Source of the DNA: JAWKWH01 sp041397625
GTDB lineage: Bacteria > Pseudomonadota > Alphaproteobacteria > Rhizobiales > Rhizobiaceae
Length of the DNA stretch: 64,000 bases
Assembly: GCA_041397625.1 (NCBI GenBank)
Contig: JAWKWH010000001.1
Location: 248,001 to 312,000 of the forward strand
Direction of reading: 5' to 3'
Shown: one piece after another, positions 38,190 through 46,266 of the stretch
Position numbering within the stretch: position 1 is the first letter of the stretch
Layout of the letters: each line of letters starts with the position of its first letter
Notes under the pieces: model-generated
The model's database searches: none
What the model was told of the DNA's origin: nothing
Seen by the model: only the letters and a program-made list of their open reading frames with translations
Translations under genes and position numbers: made by a program

Positions 38190-39467
38190 CTAGCCGTTCT
38201 TGACCAGCTTCAGCTTGCCGACCTTTTTCTGCGACCGGGCGTGCCTGTCCATGAACTCGACGATCAGCGGCGCGATCTCGGAGCGGAAGCGCGAGCCGTT
38301 GAACACCCCGTAATGGCCGACATCCTTCTGCAGGTGGTGGTGGCGCAGTTCCTCGGGCAGGTTGACGCAGAGATCGTGCGCGGCCCTGGTCTGGCCGACG
38401 CCGGAAATGTCGTCGTTCTCGCCCTCCACGGTGAGCAGCGCGACATTGCGGATCTCGGCCGGATCGACCGGTTCGCCGCGATGCCGCATCTCGCCCCTGG
38501 GCAGGGCGTGGTCGACGAACACGGTTTCGACCGTCTCGAGGTAGAATTCGGCGGTCAGGTCCATCACCGCCAGATATTCGTCGTAGAAGTCGCGGTGTTT
38601 CTCGGCCGAATCGCCGTCATTCTTCACCAAGTGCATGAAGAAGTCCTTGTGCGCGATCAGGTGGCGGTCGAGATTCATGCCCATGAAGCCGGAAAGCTGC
38701 AGGAAACCGGGGTAGACGTCGCGCATGAAGCCCGAATGCGGCCACGGCACCTGCATGATGACATTGTCGCGGAACCAGTCGATCCCCTTCTCCTCGGCCA
38801 GCTTGTTGACCGCTGTCGGATTGACGCGCGTATCGATCGGTCCGCCCATCAGCGTCATCGTCGCCGGCGCGAAGCGGTCGCCATGGCGTTCCATGACGGC
38901 GGCGGCGGCCAGCACCGGCACCGAAGGCTGGCACACGGCCATCACGTGGCAGTCCTTGCCCAGCGCGTGCAGGATCTCGATAACGTAGTCGATATAGTCG
39001 TCGAGGCCGAAGCGTCCGTCGGACACCGGCACCATGCGGGCATCGGCCCAGTCGGTGATGTAGACTTCGGCGTGCGGCAGCATGGTCTCCACCGTGCCGC
39101 GCAGCAATGTGGCATAGTGGCCGGACATCGGCGCCACGATGACCAGCTTTGGATCGGGCTTGCGGTCTGCCGGCAACTGGCGTTCGAAATGCAGCAGGTT
39201 GCAGAACGGCCGCGACCAGGCGACCTTCTCCACAACCGGCACGGTCTTTCCGTCGACGACGGTCTCGTGCAGGCGGAATTCCGGCTTGGCGTAGCGTCGC
39301 GTCGTACGCTCGAACATCTCGGCCATCGCGGCCATTGACCGGCCGACGGGCGTTCGCGATACGGGGTTGAGCGGGTTGGTATAGAACAGCCTCGTCGCGT
39401 CGGCGAATGCGCGGAAAGGCTGCAATGCAGCATGGTTCATTTCGTAGAATCGGTAAAACATCGTCAT
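38190..39467 (-). CDS. phaZ: Intracellular polyhydroxyalkanoate depolymerase
   Basis: A 425-residue intracellular PHB depolymerase that mobilises stored polymer granules. The family's lipase-box-like active site is present as VCQPSV with the nucleophilic Cys179, and the N-terminus MFYRFYEMNHAALQP is typical. The C-terminal VEGENDDISG and HYGVFNG blocks supply the acid and His of the triad. The start codon at 39467 is followed directly by the conserved N-terminus. A TTGCAATGCACAA motif about 85 bases upstream is shared with the phasin promoter at 63050, suggesting common control. Confidence 0.93.
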   Translation of the reverse strand: MTMFYRFYEMNHAALQPFRAFADATRLFYTNPLNPVSRTPVGRSMAAMAEMFERTTRRYAKPEFRLHETVVDGKTVPVVEKVAWSRPFCNLLHFERQLPADRKPDPKLVIVAPMSGHYATLLRGTVETMLPHAEVYITDWADARMVPVSDGRFGLDDYIDYVIEILHALGKDCHVMAVCQPSVPVLAAAAVMERHGDRFAPATMTLMGGPIDTRVNPTAVNKLAEEKGIDWFRDNVIMQVPWPHSGFMRDVYPGFLQLSGFMGMNLDRHLIAHKDFFMHLVKNDGDSAEKHRDFYDEYLAVMDLTAEFYLETVETVFVDHALPRGEMRHRGEPVDPAEIRNVALLTVEGENDDISGVGQTRAAHDLCVNLPEELRHHHLQKDVGHYGVFNGSRFRSEIAPLIVEFMDRHARSQKKVGKLKLVKNG

Positions 39468-39550
39468 GCCTGCAATTTCCCCTTCTGAATCAACAAGATT
39501 CAGATCGCCCGTCGATGATAGGGCGGCAAGGTTAACAGGTTATCGGTCTA

Positions 39551-39563
39551 TTGCAATGCACAA
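39551..39563. promoter_or_regulatory. TTGCAATGCACAA motif upstream of phaZ
   Basis: TTGCAATGCACAA lies 84-96 bases before the phaZ start. It differs by one base from each of two motifs in the phasin promoter (63050-63062 and 63072-63084). TGCA-rich sites are typical of PhaR-type repressors of PHB genes. On the phaZ strand both promoters also share TTGCAA followed a few bases later by ATAACCTGT. Confidence 0.55.
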
Positions 39564-39670
39564 TACGATGGAGGCGCAGGCCAGGTCGCTCGCCAAGAAA
39601 GATGAGATATTATGGATAGTTATGATGGCCGAAGCGCATTGCCGGCACTCCGGCGACGGCAATGCGGCGT

Positions 39671-39961
39671 TCAGTCGGCGCCTTCGACGACGAGCATTTC
39701 CGCCTCGGCCACTTCCTGACGGATAGCCTTGGCGGCCTGGTACTCGGCAGAGTTGTAGCAGTCGACGGCGTCCTGCAGCGAGGGGAACTCGATGACGACA
39801 TTCCGCTTGCGGTGCGCGCCTTCCAGGGGTGCGATCGCGCCGCCGCGGGCCAGGAAGCGGGCGCCGTGGCGCTCGAAGGCCGGCTTGGCGGTGGAAATGT
39901 AGTCCTTGTAGCGTTCCTCGTCGCGCACGTCGACGCGGGCAATCCAGTAGCCTTTGGGCAT
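39671..39961 (-). CDS. DUF1330 domain protein
   Basis: A 96-residue member of the DUF1330 family, small dimeric alpha/beta-barrel proteins. It begins MPKGYWIARVDV, has FERHGARFLARGG near residue 28, and RNVVIEFPSLQDAVDCYNSAEY at about 53-75, the family signature. It is last in a three-gene minus-strand run after pyrF (21-base gap). The function of the family is not established. The 200 bases between its 3' end and phaZ upstream sequence are non-coding. Confidence 0.9.
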   Translation of the reverse strand: MPKGYWIARVDVRDEERYKDYISTAKPAFERHGARFLARGGAIAPLEGAHRKRNVVIEFPSLQDAVDCYNSAEYQAAKAIRQEVAEAEMLVVEGAD

Positions 39962-39982
39962 CGTCCTACTCCCGGTTGTCTG

Positions 39983-40678
39983 TCAGGCCGCGGCCATCTC
40001 GGCGAGAATTGCGCCCGCGGCGGCGGTTCTGTCAACCGCCGCGACGATCGGCCTTGCGACCACGAGATGCGAGGCGCCGGCGCGGATCGCGTCGGCCGGC
40101 GTCACCACCCGCTTCTGGTCGCCGTGATCGGCGCCCGCCGGACGGATGCCCGGCGTCACCACCGCCATGTCGGTTCCGACGATGGCGCGCACGCGTTCGG
40201 CCTCCGCCGCGGAGCAGACGACGCCGCCCATGCCGGCCGCGCGTGCGTCGGAAGCGCGCCGTTCCGCAAGTTCGGCCGCCGTGGCGCGGTAGCCGGCCGC
40301 GGCGAGATCTGCATCGTCCATCGATGTCAGCACGGTAACGCCCAGCAGGCACAGACCGGAACCACGGGCGGCTTCGACGGCCGCGCGCATCGCCTTCGGA
40401 TAGGCGTGGACGGTCAGCATCGTCATGCCCATTCCGGCGACGTTCTCGACGCCCCTGGCGACCGTGTTGTCGATGTCGAGCAGCTTCATGTCGAGAAAGA
40501 TCTTTTTGCCGTCGCGCGCAAGGTCGCGGGCAAGCTCCAGCCCGCCGGCAAAGACGAGCTGGTAGCCGATCTTGTAGAAGGAGCAGGTGTCGCCGAGCTC
40601 CGCCACCGCCGCCTCGGCTTCCGCCACCGTCGGCAGGTCGAGACCGACGATCAGCCGGTCGCGCGTCGCGTCGTTCAC
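39983..40678 (-). CDS. pyrF: Orotidine 5'-phosphate decarboxylase
   Basis: A 231-residue TIM-barrel enzyme catalysing the last step of UMP synthesis. The catalytic Asp-Lys-Asp cluster is in FLDMKLLDIDNT (Asp63, Lys65, Asp68); VTPGIRPAGADHGDQKRV near residue 180 binds the phosphate. I chose GTG 40678, two bases after the stop of the preceding reductase, because the conserved core RDRLIVGLDLPT starts there and the length is right. ATG 40729 would overlap the reductase by 49 bases. Confidence 0.93.
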   Translation of the reverse strand: MNDATRDRLIVGLDLPTVAEAEAAVAELGDTCSFYKIGYQLVFAGGLELARDLARDGKKIFLDMKLLDIDNTVARGVENVAGMGMTMLTVHAYPKAMRAAVEAARGSGLCLLGVTVLTSMDDADLAAAGYRATAAELAERRASDARAAGMGGVVCSAAEAERVRAIVGTDMAVVTPGIRPAGADHGDQKRVVTPADAIRAGASHLVVARPIVAAVDRTAAAGAILAEMAAA

Positions 40679-40680
40679 GA

Positions 40681-41265
40681 TTACCGCCTCGTCGACAACA
40701 ACGCGGCGTGCTGGCAAAGCGTTCTGCATGTCTTCTCCATCAGGTTGCGCGAGCGCTCGTCGGTCAGTTCGCCGGCTTCGTCGAAGGCGTCCGCGGCGTT
40801 GCCGACCGAACATTGCGGCGTGATGACCTCGAGCCCGACATTCATGCATATCGGCCTCAGATGGGCGATGGCGCGGATGCCGCCGAACTTGCCGGTCGAG
40901 GACGAACAGAGCGCGGCGATCTTGTCGGCAAACGGCTTGAGCGGCTTGCCGCCGTCGCCGGAAATGCGGCTCAGCCAGTCGATCGTATTCTTCAGCAGCG
41001 GCGGTATCGAGGCGTTGTATTCCGGTGTCGCGATCAACAGCCCGTCCTGCTGCGCCACCATCCGGCCGAGGCGCATCGCATTGTCGGGAATGCCTTCCTC
41101 GCGTTCCAGGTCCTGGTTCATGAGCGGCATCGGATAGTCGGCGAGCGAGACGAACGTCACCTCGGCGCCGAGCCCGGCCAGCGTTCTGGCGGCGGCCTCC
41201 GCGGTCCTGACGCTGTAGGCGCCGGTGCGGATCGAGCCGGCAAAGACAAGGATTTTCGGTATCAC
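40681..41265 (-). CDS. NADPH-dependent FMN reductase family protein
   Basis: A 194-residue flavodoxin-fold reductase. It has the FMN phosphate loop FAGSIRTGAYSVR near the N-terminus and TPEYNASIPPLLKNTIDW near residue 80, the signature of the NADPH-dependent FMN/azo-reductase family. Likely activity is NAD(P)H-dependent reduction of flavin, quinone or chromate-like acceptors. It is first in the run with pyrF and DUF1330. The 156-base gap to the divergent SDR at 41422 holds their promoters. Confidence 0.9.
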   Translation of the reverse strand: MIPKILVFAGSIRTGAYSVRTAEAAARTLAGLGAEVTFVSLADYPMPLMNQDLEREEGIPDNAMRLGRMVAQQDGLLIATPEYNASIPPLLKNTIDWLSRISGDGGKPLKPFADKIAALCSSSTGKFGGIRAIAHLRPICMNVGLEVITPQCSVGNAADAFDEAGELTDERSRNLMEKTCRTLCQHAALLSTRR

Positions 41266-41421
41266 GGCCTCCAGGGCGAAGCTTGGCGGGACGCGCCGGG
41301 GTTAGCGTGAAGCGTCCGGCAGGTCAATCATGGAGATTGCTCGCCATCGCGGTTGACGCAGGTGGCCGGCTCGGACAATCTCCCGCGACCCGGAACACAG
41401 GATCGAGCAAGGGGAAGCGAC

Positions 41422-42216
41422 ATGTCTCTGACCGGCAAGATTGCCATCGTCACCGGCGCGGCGCGCGGCATCGGTTACGCCGTGGCCGAGCGCTATCTGC
41501 GCGAGGGCATGAAGGTCGTCATCGCCGATATCGACAACGAGGCCGGCGAAACCGCCGAGCGGGATCTCGCCAATCTGGGCGATGTGCGTTTCGTCAAGAC
41601 CGATGTCAGCCGCCGGCTCGATGTGCACAATCTGGTCGCCGCGGCGATCGACGCATACGGCGACATCGACGTCCTGGTCAGCAATGCCGGCGTGTCGCAC
41701 GGTGCCGACTTCCTCGATCTGCGCGAAGAAGATTTCGACCGGGTTCTCGGCATCAACCTGAAGGGGGCGTTCCTGTCGGGCCAGGCCGTCGCCCGCTACA
41801 TGGTCGACAAGGTCGGCAAGGGCGGCCCCGCCGGCGTCGTCATCAACATGTCGTCGGTCAACGCGGTCTTCGCCATCGCCAACCAGGTTGCCTATTCCCT
41901 CTCCAAGGGCGGCGTGAACCAGCTCACCAAGGTCATGGCGCTGGCGCTGGCGCCGCACGGTATCCGCGTCAACGCCATCGGCCCGGGCTCGATCATGACC
42001 GAGATGCTGGCAAGCGTGAACAATGATGAGGCGGCGCGCGAGCGCATCCTGTCGCGTACCCCGCTCGGCCGGATCGGCGAACCTGCGGAGATCGCCTCCA
42101 TCGCCGCTTTCCTGGCATCCGACGATGCGGGCTATATCACCGGCCAGACGATCTATGCCGATGGTGGCCGCCTGCCGCTCAATTACACCGTGCCGGTGCG
42201 CGAACCCCGCGACTGA
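41422..42216 (+). CDS. SDR family oxidoreductase
   Basis: A 264-residue classical short-chain dehydrogenase. Cofactor motif TGAARGIGYAVA (about 11-22), NAG in SNAGVSHG near 92, and catalytic Ser and YSLSK near residue 155 are intact. The C-terminus has the usual GQTIYADGGR. The start ATG 41422 follows GGGGAAG; an in-frame upstream ATG at 41353 lacks homology. Substrate unknown. Confidence 0.9.
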   Translation: MSLTGKIAIVTGAARGIGYAVAERYLREGMKVVIADIDNEAGETAERDLANLGDVRFVKTDVSRRLDVHNLVAAAIDAYGDIDVLVSNAGVSHGADFLDLREEDFDRVLGINLKGAFLSGQAVARYMVDKVGKGGPAGVVINMSSVNAVFAIANQVAYSLSKGGVNQLTKVMALALAPHGIRVNAIGPGSIMTEMLASVNNDEAARERILSRTPLGRIGEPAEIASIAAFLASDDAGYITGQTIYADGGRLPLNYTVPVREPRD

Positions 42217-42258
42217 CGGCTTCTTGACAGCGGCGGAAACGGTGCGTCTCGGGCGTTC

Positions 42259-42276
42259 CTGACACGATGTTGTCAG
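42259..42276. promoter_or_regulatory. CTGACA-N6-TGTCAG palindrome, copy 1
   Basis: A perfect 6-bp inverted repeat around CGATGT, 40 bases before the small Arg-rich ORF. The following bases (TGTGCAA) are also conserved with copy 2. Arrangement fits a repressor or activator site over a promoter, possibly for the WYL regulator encoded downstream. Confidence 0.6.
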
Positions 42277-42315
42277 CAGGGGTGTGCAAATCTGGCTCCA
42301 TGAAAGGAGCACGCC

Positions 42316-42489
42316 ATGAACCCCTTGCACAATCGCGCCGGCCGCGCCGCGGTCCGTGTTTTCAACCGCTACCGCGAATATCGCCGTCAGACCATCGCCG
42401 CGCGGCTGATGGAGGATCTGCCGGCGCACACGAAGCGCGATGTCGGCTGGCCGCCATTCGGCGATCTCGACCGCCGCGCCCGCTACTGA
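42316..42489 (+). CDS. Small Arg-rich protein, DUF1127-like
   Basis: A 57-residue ORF starting ATG 42316 after AAAGGAGC, a good ribosome-binding sequence. The product is basic (about 12 Arg), with NRYREYRRQTIAARLMEDLPAHTKRD in the middle, similar in character to DUF1127 proteins, which often bind RNA or modulate metabolism. Its stop codon TGA lies inside the second CTGACA palindrome. It is preceded by the first palindrome, so it is probably a co-regulated gene with the glyoxalase downstream. Confidence 0.65.
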   Translation: MNPLHNRAGRAAVRVFNRYREYRRQTIAARLMEDLPAHTKRDVGWPPFGDLDRRARY

Positions 42490-42503
42490 CAGAATGTTGT
42501 CAG
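42486..42503. promoter_or_regulatory. CTGACA-N6-TGTCAG palindrome, copy 2
   Basis: The same inverted repeat as at 42259, here around GAATGT, 50 bases before the glyoxalase start. Sequence similarity continues for a further 13 bases (ending CTGTGCAA), indicating a conserved promoter-operator unit. Confidence 0.6.
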
Positions 42504-42552
42504 GAGCCCTGTGCAATAAACCGGCAGTCGCAACCGACCGATGGAGACAATG

Positions 42553-42933
42553 ATGACCGCAACAGCTCCGGCCAATGCCAGCGTCTGGTTCGAGATACCC
42601 GTATCCGACATGGCCAGGGCCAAGGCCTTTTACGGCGCCGTCGTGCAGGGAGAGCTGATCGACCAGAACGACGGCCCCAACCCTATGGCGATCTTCCCCG
42701 TCGCCGACATGAAGAACGCCGTCTCCGGCCATCTCTATCCCGGCAAGCCGGCGGCCGGCGGATCGGGCAACACCATCCACCTCGCCACGCCGGGCAGGCT
42801 CGAGGATACGATGAAACGCGTCACCGAGGCCGGCGGCACGGTGGTCTCGCCGGCAATCGACATTCCCGCGGGTCGTTTCGCCTATTGTCTCGATCCCGAC
42901 GGCAATTCCTTTGGCGCGTTCGAGACCGCCTGA
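42553..42933 (+). CDS. VOC (glyoxalase-fold) protein
   Basis: A 126-residue single-domain vicinal oxygen chelate protein. It shows WFEIPVSDMARAKAFYGAV at the N-terminus and CLDPDGNSFGAFE at the C-terminus, both typical. GGAG seven bases before ATG 42553 supports this start; ATGs at 42541 and 42550 are alternatives. Proteins of this type are often encoded with WYL regulators, as here (15-base gap). The substrate or ligand is unknown. Confidence 0.87.
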   Translation: MTATAPANASVWFEIPVSDMARAKAFYGAVVQGELIDQNDGPNPMAIFPVADMKNAVSGHLYPGKPAAGGSGNTIHLATPGRLEDTMKRVTEAGGTVVSPAIDIPAGRFAYCLDPDGNSFGAFETA

Positions 42934-42948
42934 GGACGATAGCCGACC

Positions 42949-43644
42949 ATGCGCCGTGCCGATCGCCTGTTCCAGATCGTCCAGCACATGCGGGGCGGAC
43001 GCCTCGTCACGGCGCAACGCCTTGCCGAATGGCTCGAGGTTTCGGAGCGCACCATCTACCGCGATATCGCCGACCTTCAGTCGACCGGCGTGCCGATCGA
43101 CGGCGAGGCCGGCGTCGGCTACATATTGCGCTCCGGCTTCGACCTGCCGCCTCTGATGTTCACCCGTGACGAAATCGTCGCCCTGGTGACCGGCGCCCGC
43201 ATGGTCAGGGCCTGGGGCGGGGCCTCGATGGCGCGCGCGGCGCTGGAGGCGCTGGTCAAGATCGAGGCGGTGCTGCCGGAATCGGAGCGCGACCGCGTCG
43301 CCCGCACCGAAATCCACGTGCCTGGCAACGAGATGTCCGCCGGGGACCGCGAGCGCCTGGATTCGCTGGAGCGGGCGGTGGAGGCGCGCGACACGCTGTC
43401 GATCGCCTATACCGACCTGGAAGGTGCTGCGAGCCGGCGCGATATCCGCCCGCTCGGCCTCTGGTTCTGGGGCAAAGTGTGGACGCTGGTCGCCTGGTGC
43501 GAGCTGCGCGACGATTTCCGCGTGTTCCGGCTCGACCGGATCGCCGAAATGTCGCCTGCCGGCCGCCGCTTCAGGCCGGAGCCCGGGCGTCAGCTCGCCG
43601 ATTTCTACCGGCGCATGGAAAACCGCGAGCGCGACGGCGACTGA
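42949..43644 (+). CDS. YafY-type transcriptional regulator (HTH + WYL domain)
   Basis: A 231-residue regulator. The N-terminus is a DeoR-like helix-turn-helix (ADRLFQIVQHMRGGRLVTAQ, LEVSERTIYRDIADL). The C-terminal half matches the WYL-domain region (SIAYTDLEGAASRRDIRPLG, LVAWCELRDDFRVFRLDRI). WYL domains bind nucleic acids or small ligands and control the activity of the HTH. It is co-transcribed with the glyoxalase and probably recognises the CTGACA palindromes. Its stop codon abuts the stop of trcR on the other strand with no gap. Confidence 0.9.
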   Translation: MRRADRLFQIVQHMRGGRLVTAQRLAEWLEVSERTIYRDIADLQSTGVPIDGEAGVGYILRSGFDLPPLMFTRDEIVALVTGARMVRAWGGASMARAALEALVKIEAVLPESERDRVARTEIHVPGNEMSAGDRERLDSLERAVEARDTLSIAYTDLEGAASRRDIRPLGLWFWGKVWTLVAWCELRDDFRVFRLDRIAEMSPAGRRFRPEPGRQLADFYRRMENRERDGD

Positions 43645-44343
43645 TCAGTCCTGCTTGTCGGCGTCCGCCTCGGGGGCCTTCAGCGATGTCAGCTTGGCGA
43701 ACACCGCTTCGGCGTCGAGTTCCTCTTCCGCCTTGACCTCCGGTTCGGAGGACGAAACCTCCAGGTTCTCGGTCTCAGCCGCCGGCAGCAGCGTGTCGCC
43801 CGTCGGCGCGGCCGGCTTGGCGTCCTTCGATGCCCTCTGCACCTCGAAATCGAGATCGATCTGCGAGCACAGGCCCAGCGTCACCGGGTCGAGCGGCTGC
43901 AGGTTCGACGAGTTCCAGTGCGTGCGGTTGCGCACCTGCTCGATCGTCGACTTGGTGGTGCCGACCAGGCGCGAAATCTGCGCATCCTTGAGTTCGGGAT
44001 GGTTGCGCACCAGCCACAGGATGGCGTTCGGTCGGTCCTGGCGCTTCGACAGCGGCGTGTAGCGCGGCCCCTTGCGCTTGGTTTCGGGCACCCGAACCTT
44101 GGGTTCAGACAGTTTGAGCTTGTGGCCGGCGTCGGCCTCTCCCTTGGCGATCTCCTCGCGCGTCAGCTGCCCGGTCATGATCGGATCCATGCCCTTGATG
44201 CCCTGCGCGGCGTCGCCATCGGCGATGGCGGCGACCTCCAGCGGATGCAGGGTGCAGAACTCGGCGATCTGGTCGAAGGTCAGCGCCGTGTTGTCGACCA
44301 GCCAGACGGCGGTCGCCTTGGGCATCAGCAGGCTATTGGCCAT
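43645..44343 (-). CDS. trcR: DUF1013 cell-cycle transcriptional regulator TrcR
   Basis: A 232-residue protein of the alphaproteobacterial DUF1013 family; the Caulobacter homologue TrcR is a transcription regulator linked to the cell cycle. The start ATG 44343 follows GAGGAA. Residues 1-150 are conserved, with FDQIAEFCTLHPLEVAAIADG, RYTPLSKRQDRPNAILWLVRNHPELKDAQI, and a helix-turn-helix-like LVGTTKSTIEQVRNRTHWN. The last 70 residues are acidic and variable. The 193 bases upstream contain no gene I can support until the small ORF at 44537. Confidence 0.88.
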   Translation of the reverse strand: MANSLLMPKATAVWLVDNTALTFDQIAEFCTLHPLEVAAIADGDAAQGIKGMDPIMTGQLTREEIAKGEADAGHKLKLSEPKVRVPETKRKGPRYTPLSKRQDRPNAILWLVRNHPELKDAQISRLVGTTKSTIEQVRNRTHWNSSNLQPLDPVTLGLCSQIDLDFEVQRASKDAKPAAPTGDTLLPAAETENLEVSSSEPEVKAEEELDAEAVFAKLTSLKAPEADADKQD

Positions 44344-44536
44344 GGGTAAATTCCTCTTCGCTCGCCCGCGTCCCTTGCGCGGGCGGTGGACAAGCCACCA
44401 ATTTGGGAAAATCAATCGCCCCTATAACCGCAAACGGCCCGCCCCGCAATGGCGGCTGTGCATTGTGATGGCGCGCACATCGTCCCATGCTGCCGGCGCG
44501 CTAGGCGCGGGGGAGAAATTGAAAGGCTTCCCCGAG

Positions 44537-44680
44537 ATGAAACGACTTTTCCACGCCGTTAACGCCATCCGCGCAACCGCCGCGGACCATCTCTGCCGCG
44601 CGATACTGGCCTTGCGGCCACGAATGGGCGATCCTGCCCGCACATGGCTTGCGGCAGGCGAGGAGTTCATTCACGAATGA
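44537..44680 (+). CDS. Possible small protein, 47 residues
   Basis: A short ORF, MKRLFHAVNAIRATAADHLC at its start, basic and helical in character, with no recognised family. It ends in an ATGA overlap with the next gene (44677-44680), an arrangement typical of real translationally coupled genes. The ribosome-binding sequence (GAAAGG, ten bases upstream) is only moderate. It may be a true small protein or a leader peptide for the membrane gene. Confidence 0.4.
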   Translation: MKRLFHAVNAIRATAADHLCRAILALRPRMGDPARTWLAAGEEFIHE

Positions 44681-45393
44681 CGGTCATCTACGCACTCGTC
44701 GCCGCCCTTTTCGGTGCTGCTGCTGGCTGGTTTGCCTCCAGTTTCCTGTTCTACGTCATCGCGGTCGCGCTCGGCGCGTCGGAGAGAGAGGGGGCGCTTG
44801 CCATGGGCGCCGTCTTCGGCGTCGGCCCGGTCGGCGCAATCGTCGGCGCCGTGGCCGGGGCCGGCCTTGTGATCTATCTGCGCCGCGGCAAGCAATCCAG
44901 CCCCGGCCGCGCCGCGCTGATCGTCCTGGCGATCGTCGCCGCCGCCTTCTATGGCGGCTACACATGGCTCAATGCCGGCACGTACCGGCCGCAGTTTCCC
45001 GAAGCCGGCCCGCGACCCGTGCTCAATTTCGAGATCGAGGTGGCCGATGCCGGCTGGCCGCAGCCCGCCGACTATGACGGCCGCATCGAATTGCACTCGT
45101 TCGACCGTTTCATCTATCCCGACAGGATCGACCAGCAGCACGAGGCCGGCTTGCACCGCGTGAGCGGCCGCATCCCGCTGCTGCACAAATACGAGCACCG
45201 CCAGTTCGCCTACTGGCTGTCGATGTCGGAGGTCTATTACTTCAATCTCAAGCTGCCCGCGGTACCAGACGCGCAGGACGATTTCGGCAACTGGTTCGTT
45301 GCCGACCATGTCGGTGATCGTAACTCGGGAACGTCGAAGCCGGCCGCGCCCGACAGCCCGGTGCGCATGCGCATGAGGATCACCTGGCAGTAG
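44677..45393 (+). CDS. Hypothetical membrane protein
   Basis: A 238-residue protein. Three hydrophobic helices lie in the first 110 residues: VIYALVAALFGAAAGWFASSF, then AMGAVFGVGPVGAIVGAVAGAGLVIYL, then AALIVLAIVAAAFYGGYTW. The remaining half is a polar domain predicted outside the membrane, containing PVLNFEIEVADAGWP and ADYDGRIELHSFDRF. I do not recognise the family. The start 44677 follows GAGGAG and overlaps the small ORF. It ends 39 bases before the convergent ymdB-like gene. Confidence 0.75.
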   Translation: MTVIYALVAALFGAAAGWFASSFLFYVIAVALGASEREGALAMGAVFGVGPVGAIVGAVAGAGLVIYLRRGKQSSPGRAALIVLAIVAAAFYGGYTWLNAGTYRPQFPEAGPRPVLNFEIEVADAGWPQPADYDGRIELHSFDRFIYPDRIDQQHEAGLHRVSGRIPLLHKYEHRQFAYWLSMSEVYYFNLKLPAVPDAQDDFGNWFVADHVGDRNSGTSKPAAPDSPVRMRMRITWQ

Positions 45394-45432
45394 CAGGGCA
45401 GCAGGGACAGGGACTTGCAGGCGGCTCCCGGT

Positions 45433-46254
45433 CTACCAGAAGTCCGGCACCACCTCGGCAAGGCGTGGCCCCAGCCTGAGCGGCGAGATCTTCTCCGCCA
45501 GGCCGGTGCGGTCGGAAATCTCCACGGCCACGCCGGTGACGGTCGCCGGCCCGTTGGCGGCTTCGAAACGGCCCTTGGCGACCTTTGACAGGAACCGGTT
45601 GAGCGGTTCCTCCTTGTCCATGCCGAGCGAGGAATCGTAGTCGCCGCACATGCCGGCGTCCGACATGTAGCCGGTGCCGCCGTTGAGGATCTGGTGGTCG
45701 GCGGTCGGACAATGGGTATGGGTGCCGACGACGAGGCTGGCGCGGCCATCGACGAAATGGGCGAAACAGACCTTTTCCGAGGTTGCCTCGGCATGGAAGT
45801 CGATGATCACCGCATCGGCCTGCTCGCCGAGCGGGCAGGCGGCGAGTTCGCGCTCGCCGGCCTGGAACGGATCGTCGAGTTCGGGATGCATGAACACCCG
45901 GCCCATGATGTTGGCCACCATGACGCGGGCGCCGTTCTTCGCCACATAGACGCCGGCGCCACGGCCGGGCGTGCCGGCCGGATAGTTGGCCGGCCTTAGA
46001 AACCGTTCTTCGCGGCCGGCGAACTCCAGCGCCTCGCGCTGGTCCCAGACATGGTTGCCGGTCGTCACCACGTCGGCGCCGGCGTCGACGGTCCGTTCGA
46101 AGATCGCCTTGGTGATGCCGAATCCGCCGGCGGCGTTCTCGCCGTTGACCACGACGAAATCCAGCCCGTAATCGGAGATCAGCCCCGGCAGTCGCTCCCA
46201 TACTGCCGTGCGCCCCGACCTGCCCACCATGTCGCCCAGAAACAGAAAACGCAT
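45433..46254 (-). CDS. YmdB-like metallophosphoesterase (TIGR00282)
   Basis: A 273-residue calcineurin-like phosphoesterase. Metal-binding motifs are GDMVGRSGR (7-15), NGENAAGG near 39, GNHVWDQREAL near 67, FHAEATSEK near residue 152 and GTHTHCPTAD near 175. The Bacillus homologue YmdB is a cyclic-nucleotide phosphodiesterase; that activity is plausible here. It lies 12 bases after the folate cyclo-ligase, in the 6S RNA - cyclo-ligase - YmdB order common in this group. Confidence 0.92.
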   Translation of the reverse strand: MRFLFLGDMVGRSGRTAVWERLPGLISDYGLDFVVVNGENAAGGFGITKAIFERTVDAGADVVTTGNHVWDQREALEFAGREERFLRPANYPAGTPGRGAGVYVAKNGARVMVANIMGRVFMHPELDDPFQAGERELAACPLGEQADAVIIDFHAEATSEKVCFAHFVDGRASLVVGTHTHCPTADHQILNGGTGYMSDAGMCGDYDSSLGMDKEEPLNRFLSKVAKGRFEAANGPATVTGVAVEISDRTGLAEKISPLRLGPRLAEVVPDFW

Positions 46255-46266
46255 CGGCGCGGTCTA

